A DNA stretch of 64,000 bases from Volutella citrinella (GCA_034401135.1 JAWZSP010000009.1:124001-188000), one strand, 5' to 3'. Counted from the stretch's first letter, positions 1 to 12,360 are shown. Numbers and translations are program-made. Notes: generated from the sequence alone by a model not told the origin.

Positions 1-209
1 AATAAGCTTAGATTTTCTTTTTTATATTTATAAAATACTTTTTTAATTTCTAAGTATTATATTCTATTAGCTAGCCTGACTACTTAACTTAATAAAATAT
101 TTATATTCTATTAGTCTTATATATAATAACCTTTTTAATTTTTTATTTCTTTTTTTTTTTTTTAAAATTAAAATAGTTAATTAATAACTATTTTCTTACT
201 ACTTTTTTA
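1..209. other. AT-rich RIP-like DNA, no gene
   Basis: Extremely AT-rich sequence with many TA steps and no open frame. Nothing specific was recognised. It lies just outside the repeat shared with 36.6 kb. Confidence 0.6.
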
Positions 210-3200
210 ATCTAAGGTTCTAGTAGTATAATTAATATTATATTATATATATATTAATATTTAATAGGTAATTTAACTTAGTAAGCTTGCTTATTAATAT
301 ACTTAATAACTTTTATTTTAATAAAATAAGGCGCGAGTTTCTTATATTTAAAATAAAAGTTCTATATAAAGAGGCTGACTATCTAGCCCTTTTTAAAGAT
401 CTACTTCTTATATAGCTTATTATAATATTTTACTTATAACTCTATAACTATCTTTTATAATTTAATAGCTTTTTAGCAGAAGCTTATAATCTTCTTAATA
501 TACTTTTATATACTTTAGACCTTAGTTTTTATAAATTTAAGGATATACTTAATAATATAAAGATAGTATCTTATTAATACTTTTATTAAGAATATATTAA
601 TTATACTATAATAATTATTATTATATATAAACTCTACTTTTTAAAAATAAGCTATTTAATTTTATAAAAAGCTCTTAGTATAGATTTATAAATACTTCTT
701 TAATATTTAATTAAGTTATTCTATTTGCCTATCTATCTAAAAGTAGTATACTATTAATAGGCACTATCTAATTACTTACTCTTTAATTAAGTCTACTTAG
801 AATTAGCTTATAAAAAGCTTATCTTTATTATTAATAATTCTTTTTAATATCCTATACTTATATTTAATATATTTATATAAAATGCCTGCTAACTATATTA
901 TATTAAGTCGCTTAGTAGTTAGAATAAATAGAGTATACTTAGTTATTTAATAAATAACTATAAAAATTATATTAGCTAGCTTGCTTTTAAGCTGCACACT
1001 TTATAATAGGCTTGTAATAAAGTCTATATTAATTTTTTAAAATAGGTATAATAATAATAATAATAATTAAAGCTTTCTATATAAGTAATATCTTAGTATA
1101 TAGATACCTTAGTAATACTTATAAATCTTAATATACTTCCTTATATCTTTTATAAAGTTAACTTAATAGAACTTTTTTAAGATTAGTTTTATAGTCTTTA
1201 CTATTTTTATATACTCTAACTAAGAGTTATTATAATAGTACTAAAAGATCTTACTTTATAAAGATAGCTTTTTTAGAATAATAAGTCTTTTCTTAAAAAA
1301 TAATATACTTATATAGTCTACTATATAATTCTTTTTTTTAGTATTAATATATACTATATTTATATATACTAAGTATTCTAAGTTAGTAGTTTATAGCTTT
1401 CTAACTAGCGCTTTTAGCTTATATAATAACTATATTAAAAATACTATTTTACTCTTTATAAGTTCCTTTATAATAAAGCATAGGATATATTAATTTAGAA
1501 TAATAATCCTAGCTTGCTCTAAGTCCTTTATATACTTTTAGTAAGTATTATTTTAAAAAGCAGGTTTTATAATAAGACTCTTTTAAGCTAGTCTTATTTA
1601 TATTTTAATCTATACTTTAGATACTATTATTTATATTATATATAAAGATAGTTTATAAAATAGGTTATATTATTATAAAGTAAGAGCTATAATTATCTAG
1701 GCTATAGCTAGTCTAATTAAGCTAGACTTAACTACTTAGATAAATACTTAAGATACTTTAGACTTTCCTTTTTAATTTATAATTATCTACTATATATTTA
1801 AAAAGAGGTTTTTTATTAAGTTAAGTTTATAAGCTAAACTTAGTAATATATTACTATATATAAACTGACTTTCTATATAGTTAGGCCTATAAGATAGCCT
1901 ATTTATAGGGTTATTTACTCTTAAGTAGTATTATATTTTAAAATTAAACTTTAAAAGTTAATATACCTATTTTATAAGTCTTTTTTAAAGATCTTTTATA
2001 AAAGTTTTAAAAATTTACTAAAGCGCTTTATAATTAGTAAGGAGTATAAAATATTTAGAAAGTCCTTAAAAGTAGTAACTCTAATACTTAATTAATTTAA
2101 AGACTATAAAAAGCTCTTATTACCTTATACTTTATTAATTTTTTATTTTTAATAGTTTATATAAAAAGTATATAACTAGACACTATTAGCTATTATATTA
2201 CTAAGCTAGGATATTTATAATTACTTAATTAGAGATATCTATCTCTACTTAGCTAGAGAGTATAAGATCTTAATAATAGAGAATAATTATAAAACTAAAG
2301 GCAGCTTTTAGCTTACTAAATATAGTTATAGTATATTCTATCTATTAGAACTCCCTAACTTACCTATTTTTATAAGTTTTTTTTAAAAAGTCTATTAAAA
2401 GCAAGGCTACTCTTAAATAGTAAAAAATAAATTTTTAATAAAAGTTATAAAATTCTAAAAAGATTTAAAGATTTTAGATAGATTTTAATAGTTACTACTT
2501 AGTAATAGCTTATATATATTCTAGCTTTATATCTACTTTTTTTTAAATAATATAGTAGCTAAAAAAGTCTACTTCTTATTAATAAAATATATATTTTAAT
2601 AGCTTTATATAAAGCTATATAGCTTATAGCTTTTAAAAAACTTCTTAAAAGTATTAAATATATTCTTTTTAAGTTTCTAAGTAAATAATAATATTATTAA
2701 GGTATATAATATAGTAGGTATTTAATAACTTAGTAAGTATTTAATAAATATATACTTAAAAAATAGCTAGTATATTAGTTAAGTTAAAAAATATAATTAT
2801 ATATTTAAAATATCTATATTATATATAGAAAGCTATCTTCTAGTAATTACTCTTCTTAATATAAATATAATAATATATATCTTAGATATTAATAATAAAA
2901 ATCTACTTTACTTTTAAAAGATAGTCTAGAAGATCTTTAATTAATAGAAGAGAGTAGTAATTCTTAATTATAATTATATTAAGATTATAGTAATTTATAT
3001 ATAAGTAGAGTATACTATCCTTTTTAAGTATAAATAAGATTAAGGCTTTTATAAAGCTCTTAGAGTACTTAATATAACTAAAGGCTAAGTATTTAATAAT
3101 ATATTTATAAAGTACTTAACCTTACTTTTTATTTAGTAGATATAGTAGCTTAAAAAGTAGGGTCTTATTTTTTATAATATTAATTATATACTCTATGCCT

Positions 3201-5140
3201 TATAAAATAAGCAGCTATTTTACTAAGTCTTTATTAAAAGCTTTTATAAAGCTTACAAACTTTACTAAGAGTCTTATATCCTTAAATCACTTATTTCTAT
3301 CTAAGGACTTAATTACCCTATTTTTATTAAAAATAGTATTATAAGTATAAAAAATATATACTTTATATCCTTTTTTAAGAATCTTATATATAATTAACTT
3401 AGGGTTTATAATAAAGATAGGTTTATAAAACTAGTAATAAGTTACTATAGTTATAAAAATACCTTCCTTTTTTATTAAGTTATTTAATATTAATAAGTTA
3501 CTTACTTTTTTAAGCCTATTTATTTTAATAAAAGTCCTATATACCTTTCTTAGCTAGCTTTTATTATTAATAAGAAAGAAGGTTAATTAATAGGCTTTAC
3601 TTTTTATTTATCTTATAATACTCTACTAATTTTAAAGTTTAAGTATTATATAATTAGAAAGTAGTTAGAGACCTAGCTTTATTATAAGGTAGTTATTAAT
3701 AAAGTCTATCTATACTACTATATTTATATTTATAACTACCTAGTTTTTTATATAGTTATAAAATATAATAGCTTAGTTTATAATAATCTTATTAATAAGT
3801 ATAGTAATAAGTTTAGGTATTAATACTATTACTTCTTTATTAATACCTACTTATTTTCTAATAACTTATTAATATCTATTTTTTAATAAACTTTTTATAC
3901 TTAAGCCCTAGGTAGTAGTTTAATAAGAGCCTTTAAAATCAGAATAATACTATCTTAGTATTTATATATAAAGTAGTTAGCTTTCTTATAGTTAGGCTGC
4001 TTATATTTATAGTAAATACTTTATATAAAGCTTTTTATACTTTTTTTTTTTAAATACTAAGGTATAAATTAGTTTAACTACTATTTTTTTCTTTTAGTAT
4101 TATAATTAGTATTATTTATAAGGTAGTAGTTTAAGTATATAAGTATATAGCTTATTTTATTTATATTTCTCTTATAGTAATTTATTAGCTAGTTAGTATA
4201 AATATAGCTAAGATATATTTATATCCTTTTAGCTTTATTAATAATATTATAAACCTTATAAAAATCAACTATCTAATAGTCTATTTTATTTTATAAGTTT
4301 TTTTATAAGTAATAGTAAAAATAGTAGGCTAAGATAATATTAGTATTAATTCTTTTAGTACTTAATAAGATATAAATTATACTTTATAATTAAAAGAATT
4401 TAAAAAGTCTTTTAACTTCTTTTTATTAAAAGCCTTTTAACTTATTATAAAGCTATTACTTATATATATAAAAGTTAATATATTTTTATTATATAAAGTT
4501 AATAAAGTCTTTTTAAATAAAATTATTTAGTAACTTATTAATATATATTTACTAATACTACTAAATCTTATAAAAAGCTTTAATAAAAGCCTAATTAATT
4601 TTCTGTATTATAATAGCATACTTCTTAAAGCTATTATTAGTTTTAATTACTTTAATTTAATTATTAATAGTAGTATTAGGGTTATCTTTTTATAATACTT
4701 TATAACTATAAGTAAGTAGGCGTTTATACTTATAGCTAAAGTTAAAAGAATATTTAATAAGTAGTTAGTAGATAAGCTTATTTTAGTTTATTACTTATTA
4801 TAAGATAGTTATTATAAGGTCTATTATAAGGCTCTTATACTTTATACTTATATAAAAACACTGCTTTTATTTTAAAATCTTAATTAATAGTATTAACTTT
4901 TTATTATTAAGTAATAATAGTTAGTTAGATAAGAAAGGGGTATATACTTTTAAAGTAGTTAGAGATATTATATTATATATAGGAATAGATTCCCTTAGTT
5001 AAGATATACTTTATACTAGCTTCTTAAAAAGTAAAAGAATTATAATAATATAGCTATAGGCTAAAGCTAGGAATAAGTATATAATTAAGAGTAGGCTGCT
5101 ATATTAACTTTTACTTATAGGTTCTAAGTAATCTTAGTAC
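210..5140 (-). mobile_element. RIP-degraded Ty3/gypsy retrotransposon, copy 1
   Basis: This stretch aligns by eye, in the same order, with about 36635-41457; both start with a shared segment around 'ggttctagtagtata' (about 227 and 36645). It carries no open frame. On the minus strand at 2678-2704 the reading is Y-L-N-N-I-I-I-Y, which becomes the reverse-transcriptase motif YLDDIIIY if two G-to-A changes are undone. The motif lies about 2.4 kb from the right (5') end and about 2.5 kb from the left end, as expected for gag, RT and then RNase H/integrase in a Ty3/gypsy element. A third, inverted partial copy lies at 63385-64000. LTR ends were not fixed, so the boundaries are approximate. Confidence 0.6.
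2678..2704 (-). pseudogene. Relic of gypsy RT YxDD motif
   Basis: The minus strand reads YLNNIIIY here. The homologous site in copy 2 (39102-39131) reads YLDNIIIYS, where one Asp codon survives. Undoing G-to-A changes gives the canonical YLDDIIIYS of gypsy reverse transcriptases. No usable frame remains around it. Confidence 0.6.
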
Positions 5141-5404
5141 ATGGTTTTTCACTTAGTAGCTAGTATGCCTGCGCGCAGCCTTCGCGGCCTCTATAGCCCA
5201 CAGGCTAGTCCAGGTCATATATATTATGGGTTTTCCCTTACAAAAGGCAGCTTTCAAAAGTTTTGTCCTAGAGCTAATATAGTTATAAGAAAAAGCAATA
5301 TTCCTAGTAATTACTATAGGGCTATTCCCGGCCTTCCTAGTATTTATTTCCTCCTTCTAATCTGATGACTTCTTTAATATACCTGATAATTCTTTCTATC
5401 TAAG
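5141..5404 (+). repeat. Diverged LTR-family fragment
   Basis: Base composition changes abruptly to GC-normal at about 5150. A segment around 5252-5276 (ggcagctttcaaaagttttg) is nearly identical to the minus strand of the LTR fragment at 6336-6606 (ggcagctctcaaaagttttg), and flanking stretches are weakly similar in the same order. I read it as a partly mutated third piece of that LTR family. A 74-codon open frame here has no protein-like features and is probably chance. Confidence 0.4.
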
Positions 5405-5728
5405 TGTCAGAACCTGACGCTAATACACAGTACGCGGACTACGCGACGGAACGGAACTACGTAGCCCCGGTCACATGGGAAAGGCAGGGGGCCAACCAAT
5501 CACAAAGTAATCATAGGTCACCACGGTCATGAAGTGATCCAGGTAAACACAATTAGTATAAAAAGACTCCTGAGGAGCGCACATCTAGGATAGACAGCTC
5601 CTCAGCTATCAACACAACTTGGTTACCCCCAAACACTTGTTTGACTATTACCAGACGTGACCATCGATCTTCCACAAAGATCGACCGACCCATCGCTCAG
5701 AGTATACGCCACGTTGATTCTGCTAACA
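5405..5728 (+). repeat. Candidate solo LTR inserted next to the Tc1 relic
   Basis: It starts TGTCAGAACCTGACGC and ends GATTCTGCTAACA, giving a TG...CA element of 324 bp. The first 12 bases match the minus-strand terminus at 6606, and the GATTCTGCT near the end matches that fragment's other end, so both look like one LTR family in opposite orientation. A TATAAAAAG box lies inside. Possible target duplication is taag on the left and taaa on the right, which would need one G-to-A change. An alternative right end is the CA at 5760-5761. No internal retrotransposon sequence follows. Confidence 0.5.
5557..5565 (+). promoter_or_regulatory. TATA box inside the solo LTR
   Basis: TATAAAAAG sits about 150 bp from the LTR start, where a U3 promoter box is expected in a fungal LTR. 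It precedes a GC-normal stretch with the composition of an untranslated leader. It drives nothing visible now. Confidence 0.45.
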
Positions 5729-5761
5729 TAAACCCCCAGTATATCGTACTAGGGTTGCACA

Positions 5762-6335
5762 GTTAGGAACCTACCCGATTGTCACACTATGAAGCAAGAT
5801 AACAGAGGTCTCGTCAGACTAAATAACATTCTTCCAATCCTTGAGGGTCCAGTCTTCATGAGCTCTACACCAAGCTAGGCGTTGGTCTCGCATCTTCTTC
5901 GTCAACCCAGGCTTCCTCGTTGGCTTCGTCTTTCGGAAGCCAGCTGATTTGAGGATCCTCTAGACAGTCATTGCAGAGAGTATGTGGCCTTGTGAGCTAA
6001 GCTCGCCAGCGATATCAGCACACGTCTTTTCCCTGCTATATCGATCGCGGCGTACCTGAGCAAGTACTTGCTGGCTTGCCTCTTCTGTACGCTTCGTAGG
6101 TCTTCCGGATCTTAGGGCATCACGGAGATGCTCGTCTCGAAGGTCAAGAGGTCGAATATTCAGGTCAAAGCCTCGTTCGATCGCACGGGCGTAGATACGG
6201 TTGACTTGACGGGTTGAGAGACCTGTGACAGCTGCCACTTCTTCAGTCGGCTTGCCCGTACAAGGTGCCTTGAGAGCTACAACAAGAGCTCTTGTTGCGA
6301 TATCTGTATTTAGGGCTATCGGTACTGAACTAGAA
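5762..6335 (-). pseudogene. Broken Tc1/mariner-type transposase, N-terminal half
   Basis: Read on the minus strand from about 6332 downwards, one frame gives a helix-turn-helix DNA-binding region (GLSTRQVNRIYARAIERGFD at about 6230-6170), then a second basic segment (RSGRPTKRTEEASQQVL), a linker, and the start of the DDE catalytic domain (VIxSDETSVI). This order is typical of fungal Tc1/mariner transposases. The frame is broken by TAG at 5960-5962 (probably from CAG), by TAG at 5819-5821 where the family has Trp (TGG) before Ser-Asp-Glu, and by TAG at 5771-5773. All three fit RIP-type changes. The rest of the catalytic domain and both terminal inverted repeats are missing; the relic is bounded by LTR pieces on both sides. 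It cannot encode an active enzyme. Confidence 0.75.
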
Positions 6336-6606
6336 CGTCAGCAGAATCAGGATACCTAGCTTGCGGGGTTTATGTGTGAGGAAAGCTGGCCCCCAACGTA
6401 CTTGCTTTTTTGTAGCGTTGGTGGCGGTCTTGGCAGGACAAAACTTTTGAGAGCTGCCTCTGTATATTCACCTATTTTCCTAAAAGGATGCGCATCCTGC
6501 ACCCAATTATAAGCCTGACCACTGATTGGGCCTGACATATAGTTCCGGTCTGTGCGCGGGCCCCTTGTCTGTTCATACAGTGCATTAGCGTCATCAGGTT
6601 CTGACA
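6336..6606 (-). repeat. LTR or LTR fragment, minus orientation
   Basis: On the minus strand it begins TGTCAGAACCTGATGACGC at 6606 and ends near GATTCTGCTGACG at 6336. The start and end match the candidate LTR at 5405-5728 in inverted orientation. Beyond 6606 the sequence turns AT-rich; beyond 6336 the Tc1 transposase relic begins. No matching target duplication was found. An 83-codon open frame inside it looks accidental. Confidence 0.45.
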
Positions 6607-7025
6607 AATATTTATACTTTTATACTTATCACACTGAATCCACGCCAGCGGCCGCGATTACTATAAAAAGATTGTATTAAGAGTATTATCAAGACAATAC
6701 ACGCCACAACAGCACTCACGCAGCTTGAGGCGCGACTGTCGGGCGACCGGCGGGTTCGACAGCCACCCACCTCGGTCTTGGCCGGCATCACGCTAGGATT
6801 CTCAGGATTTCCTGCTCTATAATGAATAATGAATTTAGAGTTTTTGAAAATGCTGCTTTTGCCCTTAGCTGCTGGCAGTATAAAGTATAGAGGAAGATGA
6901 GTTTTTTCAAGCTTGTGTATCTCTGCACCTCTCCTCACAACTCTTTCCCCCTCCTCTGATCCACTGCCATCTAAAACCATTATTATTGACTCCCTGCGAC
7001 AACTCTCTGCGACTTTGTGGGAGGC
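6607..7025 (+). promoter_or_regulatory. Upstream region of the KP4-like gene with TATA box
   Basis: This non-coding stretch has a TATAAAG at 6879-6885, about 140 bp before the start codon. A pyrimidine-rich leader (around 6925-6965, rich in ctcctc and ccccctcc) follows, as is common just upstream of fungal start codons. A 122-codon minus-strand open frame here has low complexity and no motif, so I treat it as chance. Confidence 0.45.
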
Positions 7026-8099
7026 ATGATGCGTCTCCTTACTGTCTTGTCTATCCTCCTGAGCCTGAACGGTGCCTCTGGGGCATCAGTCTCGCCTGTG
7101 GTCAAACGAGGTCCAGCAGGCATCAACAACCGAGGCAGCTCTCAGTGCTCGGGAGACAGTGTCAGGAAAATTTTCGATTATGTCAAAAAAGACATAGAAC
7201 CTTTCGCGCTGTTTGACGGAAGCCAGAACATTGCCTGTTCTGGCCAGACAGGGTGGATGGGGACGGGGGATCATTGCGCCTTTTTGCAGGGGAATCTACC
7301 TGCAATTCCATTATATGGATATCAAATTCTGTCCCTTCTCTGGCTTCTTGTAACCAAGAAAGACGTGGGGCCATGCGGTAGCGTTCCGGTCAGCCTGCTT
7401 CCGGAGTTCGGAGCGGTTAATGATCTCAGCAAGATGGGATACTTGTCAGTTAACTATGTGCTGGTCGCCAACTGCCCACTGGGTCCAGGGCTTTGTGGTC
7501 CTGGGCCAAAGCCTATTCTGGGCATACCGACAGATTCTTCGACGTGTCCTGCCCAGCCCCCATCACTCGTTCAACGCCAAGTTACAAGGCCCACGGAAAT
7601 CGGCACAGGGCGGGAGCAATCAGTCACAACCCTCAAGAAGAGGGTAGACATCGGGTTTAAATACCCTATTAATTATGGGCAAAGGATCGTCACGACTGCA
7701 GGTCAGGTCCTTACTGTCGCCAGACTGTACGATCTGGATAAAGTGAATGGCTTCTGTCCACTTGTTGGCAATTGGGCTAAACTCCATCTACAACAATTGG
7801 CTCATACCTCGAATATTGGAAACCCACAAGAATTTTTTGAAAACGCTATTGCTGTAGGGGACTATATAATCAAGCTTCGTATAACAGCATTATCCAGGCT
7901 TGATGGGAGCGGGGCTTTTTTGCATGGAGTTCGCTTGACAGCAGATAACTTGTCAGTTATCCTTATGGCTATGGAGAACAGAATGTTTACATTTGGCCTG
8001 CCTGGTGTTGCAGTTAACATGATGACTGAGGGTTTTACTGAAGCGATTCTTAGAATTGCTTTAACAATCGACCCTCATCCTGAAAATAAGTTATCTTAA
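7026..8099 (+). CDS. Secreted KP4-like killer-toxin protein with a second C-terminal domain
   Basis: 357 residues from the ATG at 7026 (a second ATG follows directly at 7029; the frame is open a few codons upstream but has no earlier ATG). Residues 1-20 form a signal peptide (MMRLLTVLSILLSLNG). A Lys-Arg at 27-28 is a likely Kex2-type site. The next segment has the KP4 pattern: Gly-Ile-Asn near 32-34, Arg-Gly-Ser-Ser-x-Cys at 36-41, then cysteines at 71, 84, 117, 150 and 157, with CGSVP at 117 and VNYV near 143. KP4 proteins are small secreted toxins or antimicrobial effectors; the founding member blocks calcium channels. A second cluster, Lys-Lys-Arg at 204-206, could release a C-terminal chain (about 207-357) with one Cys (244) and no recognised family. 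At the position after Gly-Ile-Asn, where the family usually has Cys, this protein has Asn. The gene is intact and GC-normal inside RIP-degraded DNA. Confidence 0.75.
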   Translation: MMRLLTVLSILLSLNGASGASVSPVVKRGPAGINNRGSSQCSGDSVRKIFDYVKKDIEPFALFDGSQNIACSGQTGWMGTGDHCAFLQGNLPAIPLYGYQILSLLWLLVTKKDVGPCGSVPVSLLPEFGAVNDLSKMGYLSVNYVLVANCPLGPGLCGPGPKPILGIPTDSSTCPAQPPSLVQRQVTRPTEIGTGREQSVTTLKKRVDIGFKYPINYGQRIVTTAGQVLTVARLYDLDKVNGFCPLVGNWAKLHLQQLAHTSNIGNPQEFFENAIAVGDYIIKLRITALSRLDGSGAFLHGVRLTADNLSVILMAMENRMFTFGLPGVAVNMMTEGFTEAILRIALTIDPHPENKLS

Positions 8100-8188
8100 C
8101 TACTAGGTCAGAGTCGGGCTTATACTTACTTATTCTACTCTTCTATTATTAATTATCGTGTACCCTTAATTATCACCTACCCTTATAA

Positions 8189-8194
8189 AATAAA
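8189..8194 (+). terminator. Possible polyadenylation signal of the KP4-like gene
   Basis: AATAAA lies 90 bp downstream of the stop codon, just before the sequence turns into RIP-like AT-rich DNA. It is the only such signal close to the gene end, but the hexamer is easily found by chance in this composition. Confidence 0.3.
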
Positions 8195-8298
8195 AGCTGT
8201 CTTTTAAACCCGGGCTATTTTTATTATTAATCCTACTAACTTAAGATACTTTTATTACTTTTTCTTAATTACTTATTTATATATTTTAATATATCTTA

Positions 8299-8698
8299 TA
8301 TAATAATTAAGTAGGTTCTAATTATATAAACTTAATATAATATACTAGGGGTTTATATTAATAGATTTAGTATAATATATACTAAGCTTAAATAATTAGT
8401 AGTAATCCTAGGTATAGTAATTATTATATTATATTAAGTAATAATTAATTAAGATAATTAAAGTAATTAAGTTATATTAATAGTTAAGAAACTGCTTATT
8501 TTAAATATATACTTTTTAATAGCTTATATACTAATTTATAATTACTTAAATTATTTAGTAATTAAGTAATTAATAATTACTATAATTATTTTTACTTTTA
8601 ATTAATTAGTTCTTTTTATTATTTTTATATATTTAAGGTTATATAGTTCTACTTTATTATATAGTTTATATACTATATATTAATATTAGGTTTTAATA
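8299..8698 (-). repeat. RIP-degraded LTR related to the LTRs at 9001 and 16736
   Basis: It starts tataataattaagtaggtt and ends near ggttttaata, and follows the order of the 439-bp LTR at 9001-9439 with many C/T and G/A differences. The sequence after it (8699-8995) also resembles the internal sequence after 9439, so it probably is the 3' LTR plus a little internal DNA of an older sister element into which the 9001-17174 element inserted. Confidence 0.45.
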
Positions 8699-8995
8699 TA
8701 ATCTTTTTTTTTTTAAAATCTTTATTTTTAAAACTATATTTAAAGCCCTTTTATTATTAATTTATACTTAATCTTAACTTAGACTTATATTCCTTTTATA
8801 ATATTAATAAACTACTAGATTATATTAAAAAATCCTATATTTCTAAATCTACTACTTATTGCTATTATTTATTAAAAAAGATCTTTTTTTATAATATTAA
8901 AATTATACTATACTCTTATTATTTTAAAAATAATAAGATTTATAAATTAGTAAAGTATTCTTTTTATTATTTAAAATATATTTATTATAAGTATT

Positions 8996-9000
8996 TTTAT
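8996..9000. repeat. Target-site duplication, left
   Basis: TTTAT directly before the left LTR at 9001; the same five bases occur at 17175-17179 directly after the right LTR. Confidence 0.55.
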
Positions 9001-9439
9001 TATAATAACTAAGCTAGTTCTAATTATATAAATAATAGTAATTATACTAAGGTTTATATTAGTAATTATATTAAGGTATAATACTAAGTATTAATTAGTA
9101 TATAAAATAAATATATTATTATATTTAGTAATAGATAAGTATATTATAATAACTAAGTTATATTAATAGCTAAAGAAACTAGTCCTTTTTATTATATTAT
9201 AATAGTTCTATATATACTAAAGCTAGTTATTATTTCCTTTTATAACTTTTTAATAATAGTTATTACTAATAATAACCTTCTTATTATAATAATTATTTTT
9301 AATTTCTATATAATAATTATTTTAATTAATAGTTAATAGCTTATATTTTTATTATCTCTTAGTCTATTATTTTTCTAATTTATAAAGTAAGTATATATAC
9401 TTTTTATTATATATTATATATTAATACTAAGTTCTAATA
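9001..9439 (-). repeat. Left (3') LTR of the RIP-degraded gypsy element
   Basis: 439 bp, collinear and equal in length with 16736-17174; differences seen by eye are almost all C/T or G/A. The right copy keeps an unmutated stretch (gcgccaggttc) where this copy reads atactaagttc. Confidence 0.7.
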
Positions 9440-12330
9440 TAATATCTCCTTTTCTAAGGTCTTATTCTTAAAGCTATACTTTATAACTATTTATTAATTA
9501 GTTTATACTTTATTTTATAAATATTCTTATACTTAGCTAATTATATTTTCTAAGGTATTATAAGTTTAAAAAGTAAAAGCCTTTTTTATTATATTTATTA
9601 AATATAAAGTTATACTTTATTTTTTTTATACTTTATAATATTTATATTATAAGATAATAGATAGCTATAATTATTATACTAAGTATATTTATTAAGGCTG
9701 TTTTTATAATATATATAGTATATCTCTTTCTAAAAGTATATCCTTTTTAGTATTTTTTATTCTTTTTATTTTAACTATATTTTACTTTTAACTAAGTATC
9801 TATCTTAAGTAAAGAATTATATAAAAGCTAATAAAAAAGAAGCAGAGTATAAACTATTAGAGTATTAATAAAAAGTTAATAAGTGCCTTAGCTACTTAAT
9901 ATATTTATATTATTAGAAATATAAGTTATAAAAGAAGAGTATAAAAATATTAAAGTAAGGTTTTTCTTTTTTAAATTAAATAAAAGTTATAGAGTCTTAA
10001 GCTATAATAAAAGCTTAGTCTATTAAGGCTCTAAATATTATTAATTAGTCTATTATTAAGTTTAATTTTATTAATTTTTTAAGAACTCCTATAGTTTTTT
10101 TAAATAGTAAGTAAGGTTTTCTAAAAGTTCTTATATATTTTCTAATTTAAGCTAATTTTTCTACTTAATTAAGTAAAGTATTTTACTATCTTTATATATT
10201 TTATCTAGGATTTTTTTAACTACTTATTTTATATTAAGTAGAACTTTTAGTTTTTATTATAATAGTATATTTATTTATACTTTAATAATATTTTTAGCTA
10301 ATTTTAAAAATAAGATATAAAATATTAAGTATATTTTAATATTTTTAAGTAAGTCTAGTTTATAATTACTTATTAAGATTTATTTTTTAATAATATAAAG
10401 TCTAATAAACTTATAATCTAGTTTTTTATTTTATTATACTATTATTAAATTTTTTATAGATAAGTAGACTATATCTTTTTTTTTAAAAGTCAGTCTTTTT
10501 AATCTTTTCTTATTATAATACTTTTTTATTTAATTCTAAATATACTTAAGTTCTATTTTTATTTTTTAGTATATTATTTTAATTTAGTCTATTTTAAATA
10601 TAGCTTTAATATTTAAAAGTCCTTTTTATAATTATTAGTATATATTTAAGTTATAGCTATATAATATTATAATTAGTATTATATTAATACTATTATAATA
10701 TAATAAGTTATAAGATAGTTATACTATTAATAATAGTTCTATTTAATTATTTTATATATAGTTAATATAATACTTAAAGTATTATTCTACCTTTTAGTTT
10801 AAATATTCTATTTAATTATTAATTTATACTTTAAAAGCTATAGTTAATTTATAATTTAGGCTTAATATATTTATAAGTCCCTAGTTAAACTTTAATATAA
10901 ATATTAATCTATTATTAAAAATAATCTCTATTAGTAAACTATAAGCTAAGACTATTACTTTATAAAATATAAATACTAATTACTTTATATCTATTTCTTT
11001 TTTATATAAGATATAATATATAAACTTTATAAATCAGTTTATAATTATATATATACTATTAAAGTATATTTTAATAATTAAGTCTTTTAATAATAATAGC
11101 TTTATAATAAAATCTATTATAACTAAATATTATAATTACTTACTAATTAGTAATAATTATAGTATTTTATAAGGTTTATATTATAATACCTTAGTTTTTT
11201 TATAAAGGTTATATACTAAAATAACTTATTTTACTATCTTTTTTATTTATAAAAAGATATAGTTTTATTTAAAGTATTTAACTATTTTCTTAACTCTTTA
11301 ATATCTATATAAAATATATTTATATACTTTTTTAATAAAAGTATACTAAAGTTTATTAAGTATAAAAAATAGTCTAATTTATTCTTTATTTATTAAATAT
11401 TCTTATATCTTATCTTAGATTATTAGTTCTTATTATTATATTTATTTAAAAGTAATAATTTAGCTAATTAAGTTCTAGATATAGTTCCCTTTATTATCTT
11501 ATTTAAGAAGTTATATTTTTATTTTAATATTATTTAGTTTAAAATTAGGTTTTTAGCTAATTATATTTACTCTACTATTTTTAAATCCTTTTTTATAAAT
11601 AATAGTATAGTTAAATTTAAATAGATATTTAGTATATTATAATTATTATTTATTTAGTTTTTATATAATTATAAAATAGGAGATGTTTTTATAATTTATA
11701 TAGACTCTGATCTAATAATTACTTTCTTTAAAATATTATTAAAATTCCTTAAAAATGTTAATAATAACTAAGAATTTTTTATTATAAATAAAGTAGTTTA
11801 GTTCTACTTTCATAAGTTTATATAAGTAGAATATAATTAAATATAACTTTTTATTTTTATTTTATTATCTAATCTAGGCTCTTAAACTGCTATTTAAGGT
11901 ATCTATTTTAAGCTCTATAAATTTATCTAAGTTAAATATTATAAGTATAGGTTTTTTAAGGATTATATTATATATTACTTTAAATACTATTTATTTTTTA
12001 TCTATCTATTTAAAAGTAGCCTCTTTCTTTATTAAGTTTATTAAAAGTACTGCTTTATTATTAAAGTTTCTAATAAACTTTTAGTAATAATTAGTAAATC
12101 TAAGGAATAACTAGATATCTTTTATTATTAAATATTTTATTAAATTTAGTTAATCTTATACTATTATAATTTTCTTTAAGTCTATATAGATTTTATTATA
12201 AAAGATAATATAGCTTAAGAATTCTATTTTATTTATAATAAAACTTACTTTTTTTTAGTTTTATTAATAATTTTATATTTTATAGTTTTTATAGTACCTT
12301 ATATATATATTCTATATATTATTTATTATT

Positions 12331-12360
12331 TTCTAAGAATATTAAGATATTATTTAGATA
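12331..12360 (-). pseudogene. Relic of gypsy RT YLDD motif
   Basis: The minus strand reads Y-L-N-N-I-L-I-F-L-E. Changing the two Asn codons back to Asp and the Leu codon to Ser gives YLDDILIFSE, the catalytic signature of Ty3/gypsy reverse transcriptases. The catalytic aspartates are lost, so the copy is dead. Confidence 0.65.

Noticed and set aside
5141..5365. A 74-codon plus-strand frame
   Set aside because: It lies in sequence similar to a non-coding LTR fragment and has no family resemblance.
6612..6980. A 122-codon minus-strand frame upstream of the KP4-like gene
   Set aside because: It covers the TATA box and pyrimidine-rich leader of that gene and has no recognisable protein features.
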